From Lytechinus pictus (Eukaryota; Echinodermata; Echinoidea; Temnopleuroida; Toxopneustidae): a stretch of 64,000 nucleotides of DNA. Under the pieces are notes generated by a model. It searched no databases. It worked only from the letters and a program-made list of their open reading frames with translations, and was not told where the DNA came from. A program made the translations under genes and the position numbers. Below are positions 11,687-21,921 of the stretch, in pieces (position 1 is the stretch's first letter; every line of letters starts with the position of its first letter). Location of the stretch: assembly GCF_037042905.1 (NCBI RefSeq), contig NC_087252.1, forward strand, positions 22,213,701 through 22,277,700, written 5' to 3'.

Positions 11687-11963
11687 ATCCTTTATCATGA
11701 TTCTATAGGAGAAAGAAATATGAGGTTGATGTAGACTGCTTCCTAAAATTGATTTTAAAGAATTTATAGGATGAAAGAAAGATTTTGTGAAGGAAAAATT
11801 GATTCTTGAACCCTGGATTTTAAAATGAGGGTTTTGTAAGAAATTTCATTCAAGAGGTACTTTAATATCTAATGAAGATAATTTAAATGATCTATTAAGT
11901 GTATGTTGAGATAATTTAAACTGAATTGTTGTATTGTTTTTGTCATTAGATTGGAACAATGGT

Positions 11964-12112
11964 GAAAATTTTCTAAGTGCCACTATTTTGGCCTTTTAGT
12001 CGAAAATTTTCTAAGTGTCACTATTTTGGCCTTTTAGTCGAAAATTTTCTAAGTGTCACTATTTTGGCCTTTTAGTCGAAAATTTTCTAAGTGTCACTAT
12101 TTTGGTTCTCTT
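11964..12112 (+). repeat. 38-bp tandem repeat in the LTR
   Basis: About four copies of a 38-bp unit beginning gaaaattttctaagtg and containing cactattttggcctttt. Repeated in the 3' LTR at about 19079-19222. No coding sense is seen; it may be an intronic enhancer or simply a replication-slippage array. Confidence 0.85.
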
Positions 12113-12404
12113 ACTTGGGACATGGATAGAAAACAATCACTCACTGCATTCATTGTATGTAATTATTTATTATAGAATCAACAACTAAATACAAGATGAT
12201 TCCAGCACCAGTTACGTGTAGGGTCTGGGACCCTGGCATTGTTAACAAATATCTCTGGCTTTAATTATTATAGATCTTGAACATTGAATTTATTATTTAC
12301 TCTTAGTCTTTTGGCTAAGCCCTGAAGTTGAGTGTGTCTCATAGTGCCTTAAATTCATGATTTGTACCAATTAATGTACAAATCGCCATATAATGTATCA
12401 TAGA

Positions 12405-12945
12405 TAAAAATATTTTAAGTGTTGACATCTTGGTCATGTCATAGACCAGAATTGTCTAAGTATTGACACTTTGGTCATTCATGGTATGAAATATATTCTA
12501 AGTGTAGACACTGTGGTCATTTCATAGATCAAAATTTTCTAAGTCTAGACATTTTGGCCATTTCATGGAATGAACAATATTCAAAGTGTAGACACTTTGG
12601 TCATTTACATGTATGGTATAATAATATTCTAAGTATAGACACTGTGTACATTTCATAGACCAGAATTTTCTAAGTATTGACACTTTGGTCATTTCATGGT
12701 ATGAAAAATATTCTAAGTATAGACACTGTGGTCATTTCATAGATCAACATTTTCTAAGTATAGACACTTTGGTCATTTAAGGTATAATAATATTCTAAGT
12801 ATAGACACTGTGTACATTTCATAGACCAGAATTTTCTAAGTATTGACACTTTGGTCATTTCATGGTATGGAAAATATTCTAAGTATAGACACTGTGGTCA
12901 TTGTATAGACCAAAATCTTTCTAAGTATAGACACTTTGGTCATTT
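12405..12945 (+). repeat. Diverged tandem repeats with ttctaagtatagacactttggtcat
   Basis: About a dozen units carry ttctaagt followed by agacact and tggtcatt, alternating between two variants at roughly 40-50 base spacing. The core taagtgtcac-ttttgg of the 38-bp array just upstream is visibly related, so both arrays probably arose from one ancestral unit. The block is duplicated in the 3' LTR (about 19520-20060). Confidence 0.8.
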
Positions 12946-14800
12946 TGTATTACTATATGGATATATATTATTGTTGTGAATGAAATTATTTATGCTTACT
13001 AATTTTCAAGTATGATAGTCTTGTTGGTGTCACTAGTCCCCCTACCCCCCCCCCATCATCATAACCAGATGTTCCAGGTGCTGAGGAAAGTGACAGAGAA
13101 TGGCAATGTGATGAACTTATTGATGATCATTCGATGGCATTAGACAGAACATAAAGCAATTTATGATGAGATGATCATTCATTTAGGCCATCATGGAGGC
13201 CGATTATCTTTGATGATGATGAGCAGAGGAAAAACCAGGATTGAAGTACTTAGATGCCCCACCCCTCTCTAACTCCTTCCTAGTGCACCATCATGCTTAA
13301 TTTATTTAATGTTTACCTATGTAAGAGATACTAGAGTTTCGAATCTGAAAGAAATGGTCCAGGTTAAACACAGAAAGTTGGTTCTTAGTAAAGATTTCTC
13401 TTGCATAGTTTCTGGGAGATAGCATCTCTGAGGCCAGTTACTATAAGCGACGGTGATTGGAAAGTTTAGTAGGCATGGACCGACAGAGTGGTCGTGTTTA
13501 CATGATTGTGGCCAGTTATTTGAGTTCAGGTTTCGCCCAGGAGGGGAGTGTTGGAGTTGGTCTGGTTTTGAGACAATTGGAATTTTATATTAAAGGAAAG
13601 GTTGTGTTGTGCGCTGGTCGCATTAACATGTTTTAGGAAATTGTATGGGAAAAGAAGAGATAAAACTAACTAAGAAACTAGGATGGACTTGTTTGGAAGA
13701 CCGCGAGATATAATAACAGGCCTACTCGGAGATAAGCTATGGTATGAATGAATTTGAAATAGAAAGTAAGGAATGTGAAATTAATCTAATGTACCTTAGG
13801 CTTATAGAATTTTCACTTCTCTTGGGGTGAACCAGTTTACTATGTCGGATTGTCCTGAGCTCAATGTAAATAGATGTATAAACGTTGAAATGTAGCAGAC
13901 TACAAACAGCAATTTTATATTATTAAAGTTCAAGTTACATGTTATTACAAAGCATTCTTAGATTAATTTATTGCAGCACTGCCTGACCAATAGTAGTTAA
14001 GGTAAATGATGATGGAAGCCGTGTCATGAGACAGTCACGAGACAAGATTGAGAGTAAATTATTTAGCCAAAGTTTGCTTGATGCAAATGACCCTTTTAAG
14101 CCATCGAACCTTGCTTGGAATGGGAGAAGTACGAGACTGTAAAAGCGAGAGGCTAAGACAGTGCAATGAGAGGCCCGATACGAGTTGAGAATGGCTGCTT
14201 ATACATGGCCAGTCTAGTGCATGTGCGAGAAATTGTCAAAGTACGGAGCATGTGGTTTACGTGCATTGATTAATAGTACACGTGTGTATGACGAGAGCAA
14301 GTTGCAGAGATGAGAGAAAGACTGAGATGAATTCAAGTCAATTATTACAAATTATACCAATTAATTTAGTACAGAATATTTACCAAGAAGTCTTGAATTG
14401 TCTCTTGCTCAGTTTAAATGAAGCTTGTTGCACTTAAAACGGACATCTTGGTGAATTTTCTCTCCAGTCTTGTAGAGCTCAACGGATGAGCGGCCTGAGA
14501 TTGTAGTTTGAAAGCATGGTCTGGGGAAAATGAGTTAAAGGCCCAGGTACGCAAAACTCTTAGCCAATCAGTGGTATGCATTTCTGTCACGTGTGCATTA
14601 TGATTGATTGGAATTCTCGCTCTTGTTTAAGTCTTGTACTACTACGTCACTTGATTTTATGACGTAGTTTAACTTTCAAATTGGGATCAACTGAATACTC
14701 CTCAGTTGATCCAGGGGTCATGTCCCTCTAAAAACATGTGGTGGCAGCAAATACTTTTAGAGTCGTAGAGAGAGAGCCCTTGGGGTGGCCCGCGTCACAT

Positions 14801-14818
14801 TGGTGGCTAAGCGGTGGG
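14801..14818 (+). other. Candidate primer-binding site
   Basis: Immediately after the 5' LTR comes t followed by TGGTGGCTAAGCGGTGGG. The leading TGG fits pairing to the CCA end of a tRNA. I cannot assign the tRNA. Confidence 0.55.
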
Positions 14819-15097
14819 ATGGCTAAATAATGTTTAATACTTCCTTTTAGTCATGTTTGAATATTAGAATTAGCATTGGTCAGGCATTGCTTTACAGTAG
14901 ACAAATACTAGCAGTAGAATTAAGATTTACTTAACTATTTTTCTATATACTATATATATATATATTAGACTTGAAGTCTAAATAAGGCACAAATAAGAAA
15001 ATTTTATTTCTATACAATGTACGAGACACACTTGACTAGCAAAATGCTATATAAAAAAAATATTTGGAAACAAATATTAAAAGAAAGAGAAAATTAT

Positions 15098-15113
15098 TTT
15101 CTCTTTCATCTAG
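15098..15113 (+). other. Candidate 3' splice site before gag
   Basis: A pyrimidine-rich stretch ttttctctttcatctAG ends at 15113, six bases before the gag ATG at 15120. The fit to the acceptor consensus and the position right before the coding start support a leader intron. Confidence 0.6.
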
Positions 15114-15119
15114 GTCATA

Positions 15120-16166
15120 ATGGACTTAGAAAATACAAATATTCCTGCAAATCCTCAAACTGAGAACGCGAGTAGAGACGACAGTCCAAAGCGTTGGGTT
15201 AATGATGTGGCTGACCCGGAGGTGGTAGTTCGTGTTGGAGAATTTGGTGACTCCATTCCAGTAGAGGGTCGACGAGAGTACACGTCACAGGAGTTCAGAC
15301 TAAATACTCAGTATGTGGACAGTACAGACCCTACGGAAGTGGTTGGACGCCCAAGTGGAATATCCTCACGAAGAGATGTACTACCCGAGAAGTTTGGTGG
15401 TAAAATGCCATGGCAGGATTATCAACGCCATTTTGATGTTTGCATGAATCTGAATGGCTGGAATGATTTAGAAGCAGGACAGTACTTGGCTACTAGACTT
15501 CACGGTCCAGCACTGAAAGTACTTAGTAGTTTTGCTGTGAATGAGAGGATTACTTACAGCAAATTGGCAAATCGGCTGGAGCAAAGATTTGGTCCTGGAG
15601 AAAACTCTGAAAACTTCCTCATCGAATTAAGAATGAGAAGACGTCGTAAGGATGAATCTCTGCAGGAGCTGGGGCAAAGCATCCGTGATTTGACAGGACT
15701 TGCTTATCCAGAATTAAACAGCGATGCAAGAGAACGCTTGGCTAGAGGGCATTTTTCTGATGCGATTGAAGAGCATGAAATCCGTGGAGGAATATTCCGA
15801 GCACACCCTAGCACTCTTGATGGAGCTATCCGTGCTGCCCTCGCGACAGAGTCTTTCATGAAGTCAGAGAGAGTGAGAGATCGCTTTAAGCCAACCCGTC
15901 AGATTCGTTCAATGGAGAGCAAGGTTGAACCAGTCCCTGTAGACGGAAATACAAAGAGAGAGATTCAAGAATTAAAGTCAAATTTGCAACAACTTACGAC
16001 AATGATTGAGAAGTTGGCAGTGAAACCTATAGTTTGTTATTTCTGCCAAGCACCAGGACACATTGTGAGAGATTGCCCTAACAAAAACCGAGCTCAGGGA
16101 AACGACAACAGGCCTTCCCAGTGGGCCATGGGACGGCCACGCCCGCAAAATGGTCCCAGGGCATAA
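15120..16166 (+). CDS. gag: Gypsy Gag polyprotein
   Basis: An intact 348-residue frame that would form the virus-like particle shell and bind genomic RNA. The N-terminal 90 residues are polar and probably disordered. The central part, with PEKFGGKMPWQDYQRHFDVC, then LEQRFGPGENSENFLIELR and LQELGQSIRDLTGLAYP, is the capsid-like helical region of Ty3/Gypsy Gag. A CCHC zinc knuckle, CYFCQAPGHIVRDC, lies near residues 305-318. The start is the first ATG after the candidate splice acceptor. The last 46 bases overlap the pol frame, which lies one base back, so Pol may be made by a -1 shift. The frame is undamaged, consistent with a young insertion. Confidence 0.9.
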   Translation: MDLENTNIPANPQTENASRDDSPKRWVNDVADPEVVVRVGEFGDSIPVEGRREYTSQEFRLNTQYVDSTDPTEVVGRPSGISSRRDVLPEKFGGKMPWQDYQRHFDVCMNLNGWNDLEAGQYLATRLHGPALKVLSSFAVNERITYSKLANRLEQRFGPGENSENFLIELRMRRRRKDESLQELGQSIRDLTGLAYPELNSDARERLARGHFSDAIEEHEIRGGIFRAHPSTLDGAIRAALATESFMKSERVRDRFKPTRQIRSMESKVEPVPVDGNTKREIQELKSNLQQLTTMIEKLAVKPIVCYFCQAPGHIVRDCPNKNRAQGNDNRPSQWAMGRPRPQNGPRA

Positions 16167-18093
16167 ATGATTACTTGGAAGTGACTTTGCCTAATGCAAT
16201 TTGTACCATAAATGAAATTCAAATTGGCATGTTTGTTCCCATTAGAATTTTTGGAGTTACGGTGTTATTTCTTATTGATACGGGAGCCATGGTTACCGTT
16301 TTGAATAATCAAGTGTACAGAAGACTGTCGGAAGTCAAAACCGAATTACAGTCAACTCATGTTAAGCTACAGCAAGCAGATGGTACGCCTATAAGAGTAC
16401 ATGGAAGTCTCAACACAGAAGTGGAAATTGGTAGCACCCATCTAGAGGCTGAACTTGTGGTAGCTGACATTGAGAATGAAGGCATTCTTGGATTAGATGT
16501 TCTTACAATGACTGGAAGTATTATCGATTGTGACAAATTTGAGATGAACTGCAGAGGGGAGCTAATTCATTGTATTAGGAAGGGTGAATGTTCCCAAGTG
16601 AGACATGTTGATGTAGCCAAAGAAGTACCGGAATTTCTGAATGATTTACTGAGTAGATCAAAGACGAACATTGACAAGTCAGATCAACCTAAACTAGTCA
16701 AACTGCTGACAGAGTATGAAGATGTATTTAGCAAGGGCGATCATGATCTGGGGAGGACAGACAAGATTACCCATTCGATACATACAACCTGCGCAGCCCC
16801 TATCAGACAACGACCTAGACGCCCACCCATGGGACAGAGGGAGGAGATTGAGAAGCAGGTGCAAGATATGTTAGACAGAGGCATAATCAAAGCATCGGCA
16901 AGCCCATGGTCGTCGCCCATAGTATTGATAAAAAAGATGGCTCTAAGAGGTTTTGTGTGGATTACAGAGAATTGAATAAACAAACAGTCCGAGACTCTTT
17001 TCCCCTTCCAAGAATTGATGAGTCAATTGATTGCCTAGCAGGTTTTGCGAAATATTTTTGCACTTTGGATTTAGCAGCTGGTTATTGGCAAGTACCACTT
17101 GATGATGATGCAAAACTCAAATCAGCTTTTGTGGTGCCGGGTGGACTCTTTCAATTCGAGGTGATGCCATTTGGACTGTGTAATGCCCCTTCAACCTTTG
17201 AGCGTCTAATGGAAACCGTACTAGTTGGACTCCAGTGGAAAAGTGTACTAATCTATCTGGACGATGTAATAGTATTTGGTTCAACAGTGGAAGAGGTAGT
17301 AGAGAGATTAGAGGTTGTATTCATTCGACTTAGAGAGGCAAAGTTGAAATTGAAGCCCAGGAAATGTCACCTTTTTCAACTTGAAGTCTTATACCTTGGT
17401 CATGTGGTGTCGTCGAAGGGAGTGAGCACAGACCCATCTAAAACGGAGGCAGTAAGAAATTGGCCTACCCCAACTTCTGTCACAGATGTGAGAAGCTTCC
17501 TTGGGTTAGCATCCTACTATCGCCGATTCATCCACAAATTCTCTGATGTAGCCAAACCTATGACAGAACTAACTAGGAAGGATAAACCTTTTATCTGGAC
17601 GGAGCAATGTGAAGCTGCTTTCCAAGCGCTAAAACTTAAACTGACCACTGCACCAATCTTGGCATATCCACGCATAGGGAAAGGATTCCTGTTAGACACT
17701 GATGCAAGCAAAGATGCAATTGGAGCTGTGCTTTCGCAGGAGGAGGATGGAAGAGAAAGAGTAGTTGGGTATGCCAGCACAACTCTCAGCAAAGCAGAGC
17801 AGAATTATTGTGTGACGAGGAGAGAGCTGCTTGCTATAGTCTACTTCCTAAAACATTTCAGACCTTATTTATATGGTCAAGACGTGACAGTTCGTACTGA
17901 TCATGGAGCATTGAGATGGCTGTTAAACTTCAAAAACCCAGAGGGACAATTAGCACGTTGGTTAGAGGTTATTAGTCAGTATAAACTCACCCTCGTGCAC
18001 CGGGCAGGAAGACAACACTGCAATGCTGATGGACTGTCACGCTGCCCTTGCCGTCAATGTGGACAAGCTGAAGATGTCTGTAATAATGAATAA
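16121..18093 (+). pseudogene. pol: Gypsy Pol: protease, reverse transcriptase, RNase H; no integrase
   Basis: The first open frame (16121-16975) has an aspartic protease with FLIDTGAMVTVL and ILGLDVL, then the start of RT with SPWSSPIVLIKK. At the A run near 16930-16935 the frame shifts by one base, and the rest continues in the frame of 16906-18093. That part carries RFCVDYRELN, LDLAAGYWQV (motif A), MPFGLCNAPSTFERLM, YLDDVIVFG (motif C), then RNase H with LDTDASKDAIGAVLSQ, RELLAIVYFLKHFRPYLYG, TDHGALRWL and NADGLSR. It ends 30 codons later with a Cys-rich tail (CPCRQCGQ). The zinc-binding and DDE parts of integrase are absent. The one-base break in a homopolymer could be real, or a sequencing error. 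Confidence 0.88.
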
Positions 18094-18269
18094 GGAAATT
18101 CATTGATTAGCTTCTTGAGATATTGTGTATTTTATGAATTCATGTTTCCAATTTGTATGTGTGAATATATAGGTGGTTTACCATGTTAACTTTACTTGGA
18201 CTCTATATATGTATTATATTTTAGAATAAGAATGTTAATATATCCCCTTCGCTGAGGACAGCGAATTTT

Positions 18270-18284
18270 GAAAGGCGGGGGTAA
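18270..18284 (+). other. Polypurine tract
   Basis: gaaaggcgggggtaa lies directly before the 3' LTR start TGTGACGG at 18285, the expected place for the plus-strand primer. Confidence 0.8.
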
Positions 18285-21200
18285 TGTGACGGTTTTTGCC
18301 CCCCCCCCCCCTTAAAAAAAAATCTCATGACGAACTATGCTGTTATGAAATGCTTTTATTGTAAATGATTATGTAAAGATGTCATGTTGAGTTGTCACCC
18401 TGTTATTATAAAATGAAGAATTAGTACTTACCTCTGATATTTTCAAGTAATAATGTATTTCACGGAAGCTGGCTGTTTGTCAAACAAGTTTTCGCAATCA
18501 TCATTTTATACGTCCTGTGATAGTTAGGGTTGGAATTGATTGTGACGTCATAGTGGTATTGGCCTTTGGTCGGCAGACTATGAGTGACGCGCATGCATTG
18601 TGACGTCATAGAAGTTTCACGTTGGGCGGGGTATTTTTGACCAATCAGGGGACAGGATTTTGGGGTATAAATATGGGGCGGGAGGCACAAATTCGGCACA
18701 ACTTGTTCCAGTCGCCATCTTGAAAGGTCACGGTCATCTCCATCTGTAAACAATTTTCTTTTCTTCTCAATTTCAATCTTGAACATCTCACACTGTAAGT
18801 AATCCTTTATCATGATTCTATAGGAGAAAGAAATATGAGATTGATGTAGACTGCTTCCTAAAATTGATTTTAAAGAATTTATAGGATGAAAGAAAGATTT
18901 TGTGAAGGAAAAATTGATTCTTGAACCCTGGATTTTAAAATGAGGGTTTTGTAAGAAATTTCATTCAAGAGGTACTTTAATATCTAATGAAGATAATTTA
19001 AATGATCTATTAAGTGTATGTTGAGATAATTTAAACTGAATTGTTGTATTGTTTTTGTCATTAGATTGGAACAATGGTGAAAATTTTCTAAGTGCCACTA
19101 TTTTGGCCTTTTAGTCGAAAATTTTCTAAGTGTCACTATTTTGGCCTTTTAGTCGAAAATTTTCTAAGTGTCACTATTTTGGCCTTTTAGTCGAAAATTT
19201 TCTAAGTGTCACTATTTTGGTTCTCTTACTTGGGACATGGATAGAAAACAATCACTCACTGCATTCATTGTATGTAATTATTTATTATAGAATCAACAAC
19301 TAAATACAAGATGATTCCAGCACCAGTTACGTGTAGGGTCTGGGACCCTGGCATTGTTAACAAATATCTCTGGCTTTAATTATTATAGATCTTGAACATT
19401 GAATTTATTATTTACTCTTAGTCTTTTGGCTAAGCCCTGAAGTTGAGTGTGTCTCATAGTGCCTTAAATTCATGATTTGTACCACTTAATGTACAAATCG
19501 CCATATAATGTATCATAGATAAAAATATTTTAAGTGTTGACATCTTGGTCATGTCATAGACCAGAATTGTCTAAGTATTGACACTTTGGTCATTCATGGT
19601 ATGAAATATATTCTAAGTGTAGACACTGTGGTCATTTCATAGATCAAAATTTTCTAAGTCTAGACATTTTGGCCATTTCATGGAATGAACAATATTCAAA
19701 GTGTAGACACTTTGGTCATTTACATGTATGGTATAATAATATTCTAAGTATAGACACTGTGTACATTTCATAGACCAGAATTTTCTAAGTATTGACACTT
19801 TGGTCATTTCATGGTATGAAAAATATTCTAAGTATAGACACTGTGGTCATTTCATAGATCAACATTTTCTAAGTATAGACACTTTGGTCATTTAAGGTAT
19901 AATAATATTCTAAGTATAGACACTGTGTACATTTCATAGACCAGAATTTTCTAAGTATTGACACTTTGGTCATTTCATGGTATGGAAAATATTCTAAGTA
20001 TAGACACTGTGGTCATTGTATAGACCAAAATCTTTCTAAGTATAGACACTTTGGTCATTTTGTATTACTATATGGATATATATTATTGTTGTGAATGAAA
20101 TTATTTATGCTTACTAATTTTCAAGTATGATAGTCTTGTTGGTGTCACTAGTCCCCCTACCCCCCCCCCCCCATCATCATAACCAGATGTTCCAGGTGCT
20201 GAGGAAAGTGACAGAGAATGGCAATGTGATGAACTTATTGATGATCATTCGATGGCATTAGACAGAACATAAAGCAATTTATGATGAGATGATCATTCAT
20301 TTAGGCCATCATGGAGGCCGATTATCTTTGATGATGATGAGCAGAGGAAAAACCAGGATTGAAGTACTTAGATGCCCCACCCCTCTCTAACTCCTTCCTA
20401 GTGCACCATCATGCTTAATTTATTTAATGTTTACCTATGTAAGAGATACTAGAGTTTCGAATCTGAAAGAAATGGTCCAGGTTAAACACAGAAAGTTGGT
20501 TCTTAGTAAAGATTTCTCTTGCATAGTTTCTGGGAGATAGCATCTCTGAGGCCAGTTACTATAAGCGACGGTGATTGGAAAGTTTAGTAGGCATGGACCG
20601 ACAGAGTGGTCGTGTTTACATGATTGTGGCCAGTTATTTGAGTTCAGGTTTCGCCCAGGAGGGGAGTGTTGGAGTTGGTCTGGTTTTGAGACAATTGGAA
20701 TTTTATATTAAAGGAAAGGTTGTGTTGTGCGCTGGTCGCATTAACATGTTTTAGGAAATTGTATGGGAAAAGAAGAGATAAAACTAACTAAGAAACTAGG
20801 ATGGACTTGTTTGGAAGACCGCGAGATATAATAACAGGCCTACTCGGAGATAAGCTATGGTATGAATGAATTTGAAATAGAAAGTAAGGAATGTGAAATT
20901 AATCTAATGTACCTTAGGCTTATAGAATTTTCACTTCTCTTGGGGTGAACCAGTTTACTATGTCGGATTGTCCTGAGCTCAATGTAAATAGATGTATAAA
21001 CGTTGAAATGTAGCAGACTACAAACAGCAATTTTATATTATTAAAGTTCAAGTTACATGTTATTACAAAGCATTCTTAGATTAATTTATTGCAGCACTGC
21101 CTGACCAATAGTAGTTAAGGTAAATGATGATGGAAGCCGTGTCATGAGACAGTCACGAGACAAGATTGAGAGTAAATTATTTAGCCAAAGTTTGCTTGAT

Positions 21201-21917
21201 GCAAATGACCCTTTTAAGCCATCGAACCTTGCTTGGAATGGGAGAAGTACGAGACTGTAAAAGCGAGAGGCTAAGACAGTGCAATGAGAGGCCCGATACG
21301 AGTTGAGAATGGCTGCTTATACATGGCCAGTCTAGTGCATGTGCGAGAAATTGTCAAAGTACGGAGCATGTGGTTTACGTGCATTGATTAATAGTACACG
21401 TGTGTATGACGAGAGCAAGTTGCAGAGATGAGAGAAAGACTGAGATGAATTCAAGTCAATTATTACAAATTATACCAATTAATTTAGTACAGAATATTTA
21501 CCAAGAAGTCTTGAATTGTCTCTTGCTCAGTTTAAATGAAGCTTGTTGCACTTAAAACGGACATCTTGGTGAATTTTCTCTCCAGTCTTGTAGAGCTCAA
21601 CGGATGAGCGGCCTGAGATTGTAGTTTGAAAGCATGGTCTGGGGAAAATGAGTTAAAGGCCCAGGTACGCAAAACTCTTAGCCAATCAGTGGTATGCATT
21701 TCTGTCACGTGTGCATTATGATTGATTGGAATTCTCGCTCTTGTTTAAGTCTTGTACTACTACGTCACTTGATTTTATGACGTAGTTTAACTTTCAAATT
21801 GGGATCAACTGAATACTCCTCAGTTGATCCAGGGGTCATGTCCCTCTAAAAACATGTGGTGGCAGCAAATACTTTTAGAGTTGTAGAGAGAGAGCCCTTG
21901 GGGTGGCCCGCGTCACA
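18285..21917 (+). repeat. 3' LTR (3,633 bp)
   Basis: Nearly identical to 11173-14799, with the same promoter, donor and tandem repeats. The C runs near its start and near 20160 are longer than in the 5' LTR. It ends gcgtcaca and is followed by the target copy atat. Confidence 0.93.
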
Positions 21918-21921
21918 ATAT

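Larger units (their letters stand above)
11173..14799 (+). repeat. 5' LTR (3,627 bp)
   Basis: It starts TGTGACGGTTTTTGCCCC and ends cccgcgtcaca. In order it holds a promoter block, a candidate splice donor, two blocks of tandem repeats and a long unremarkable stretch. Near the end comes an inverted pair of half-CRE motifs (actacgtca ... tgacgtagt around 14641-14670) and finally tggtggcagcaaatactttt. Open frames inside, including an antisense one of 117 codons at 11345-11698, have no recognisable domain and recur in the 3' LTR simply because the LTRs match. Confidence 0.93.
11173..21917 (+). mobile_element. Gypsy-type LTR retrotransposon with 3.6-kb LTRs and no integrase
   Basis: The element is 10.7 kb, bounded by TG...CA LTRs and flanked by a 4-bp repeat atat (11169-11172 and 21918-21921). 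The LTRs (11173-14799 and 18285-21917) differ by only a few substitutions that I could see (near 11726, 12366 and 14764 in the 5' copy) and by C-run length, so insertion was recent. The internal region is only about 3.5 kb, with gag, protease, RT and RNase H. The pol frame stops at 18093 and the polypurine tract follows about 175 bases later, so there is no room for integrase. It sits inside the solo LTR of a related family. Confidence 0.92.

Noticed and set aside
11345-11698. Antisense open frame of 117 codons, repeated at 18460-18813
   Set aside because: It lies over the LTR promoter and recurs only because the two LTRs are nearly identical. No domain or start context supports it.
18094-18284. 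A hidden integrase after RNase H of the giant-LTR element
   Set aside because: Only about 190 bases remain before the LTR, without an open frame or zinc motif, and no integrase frame is visible inside either LTR.
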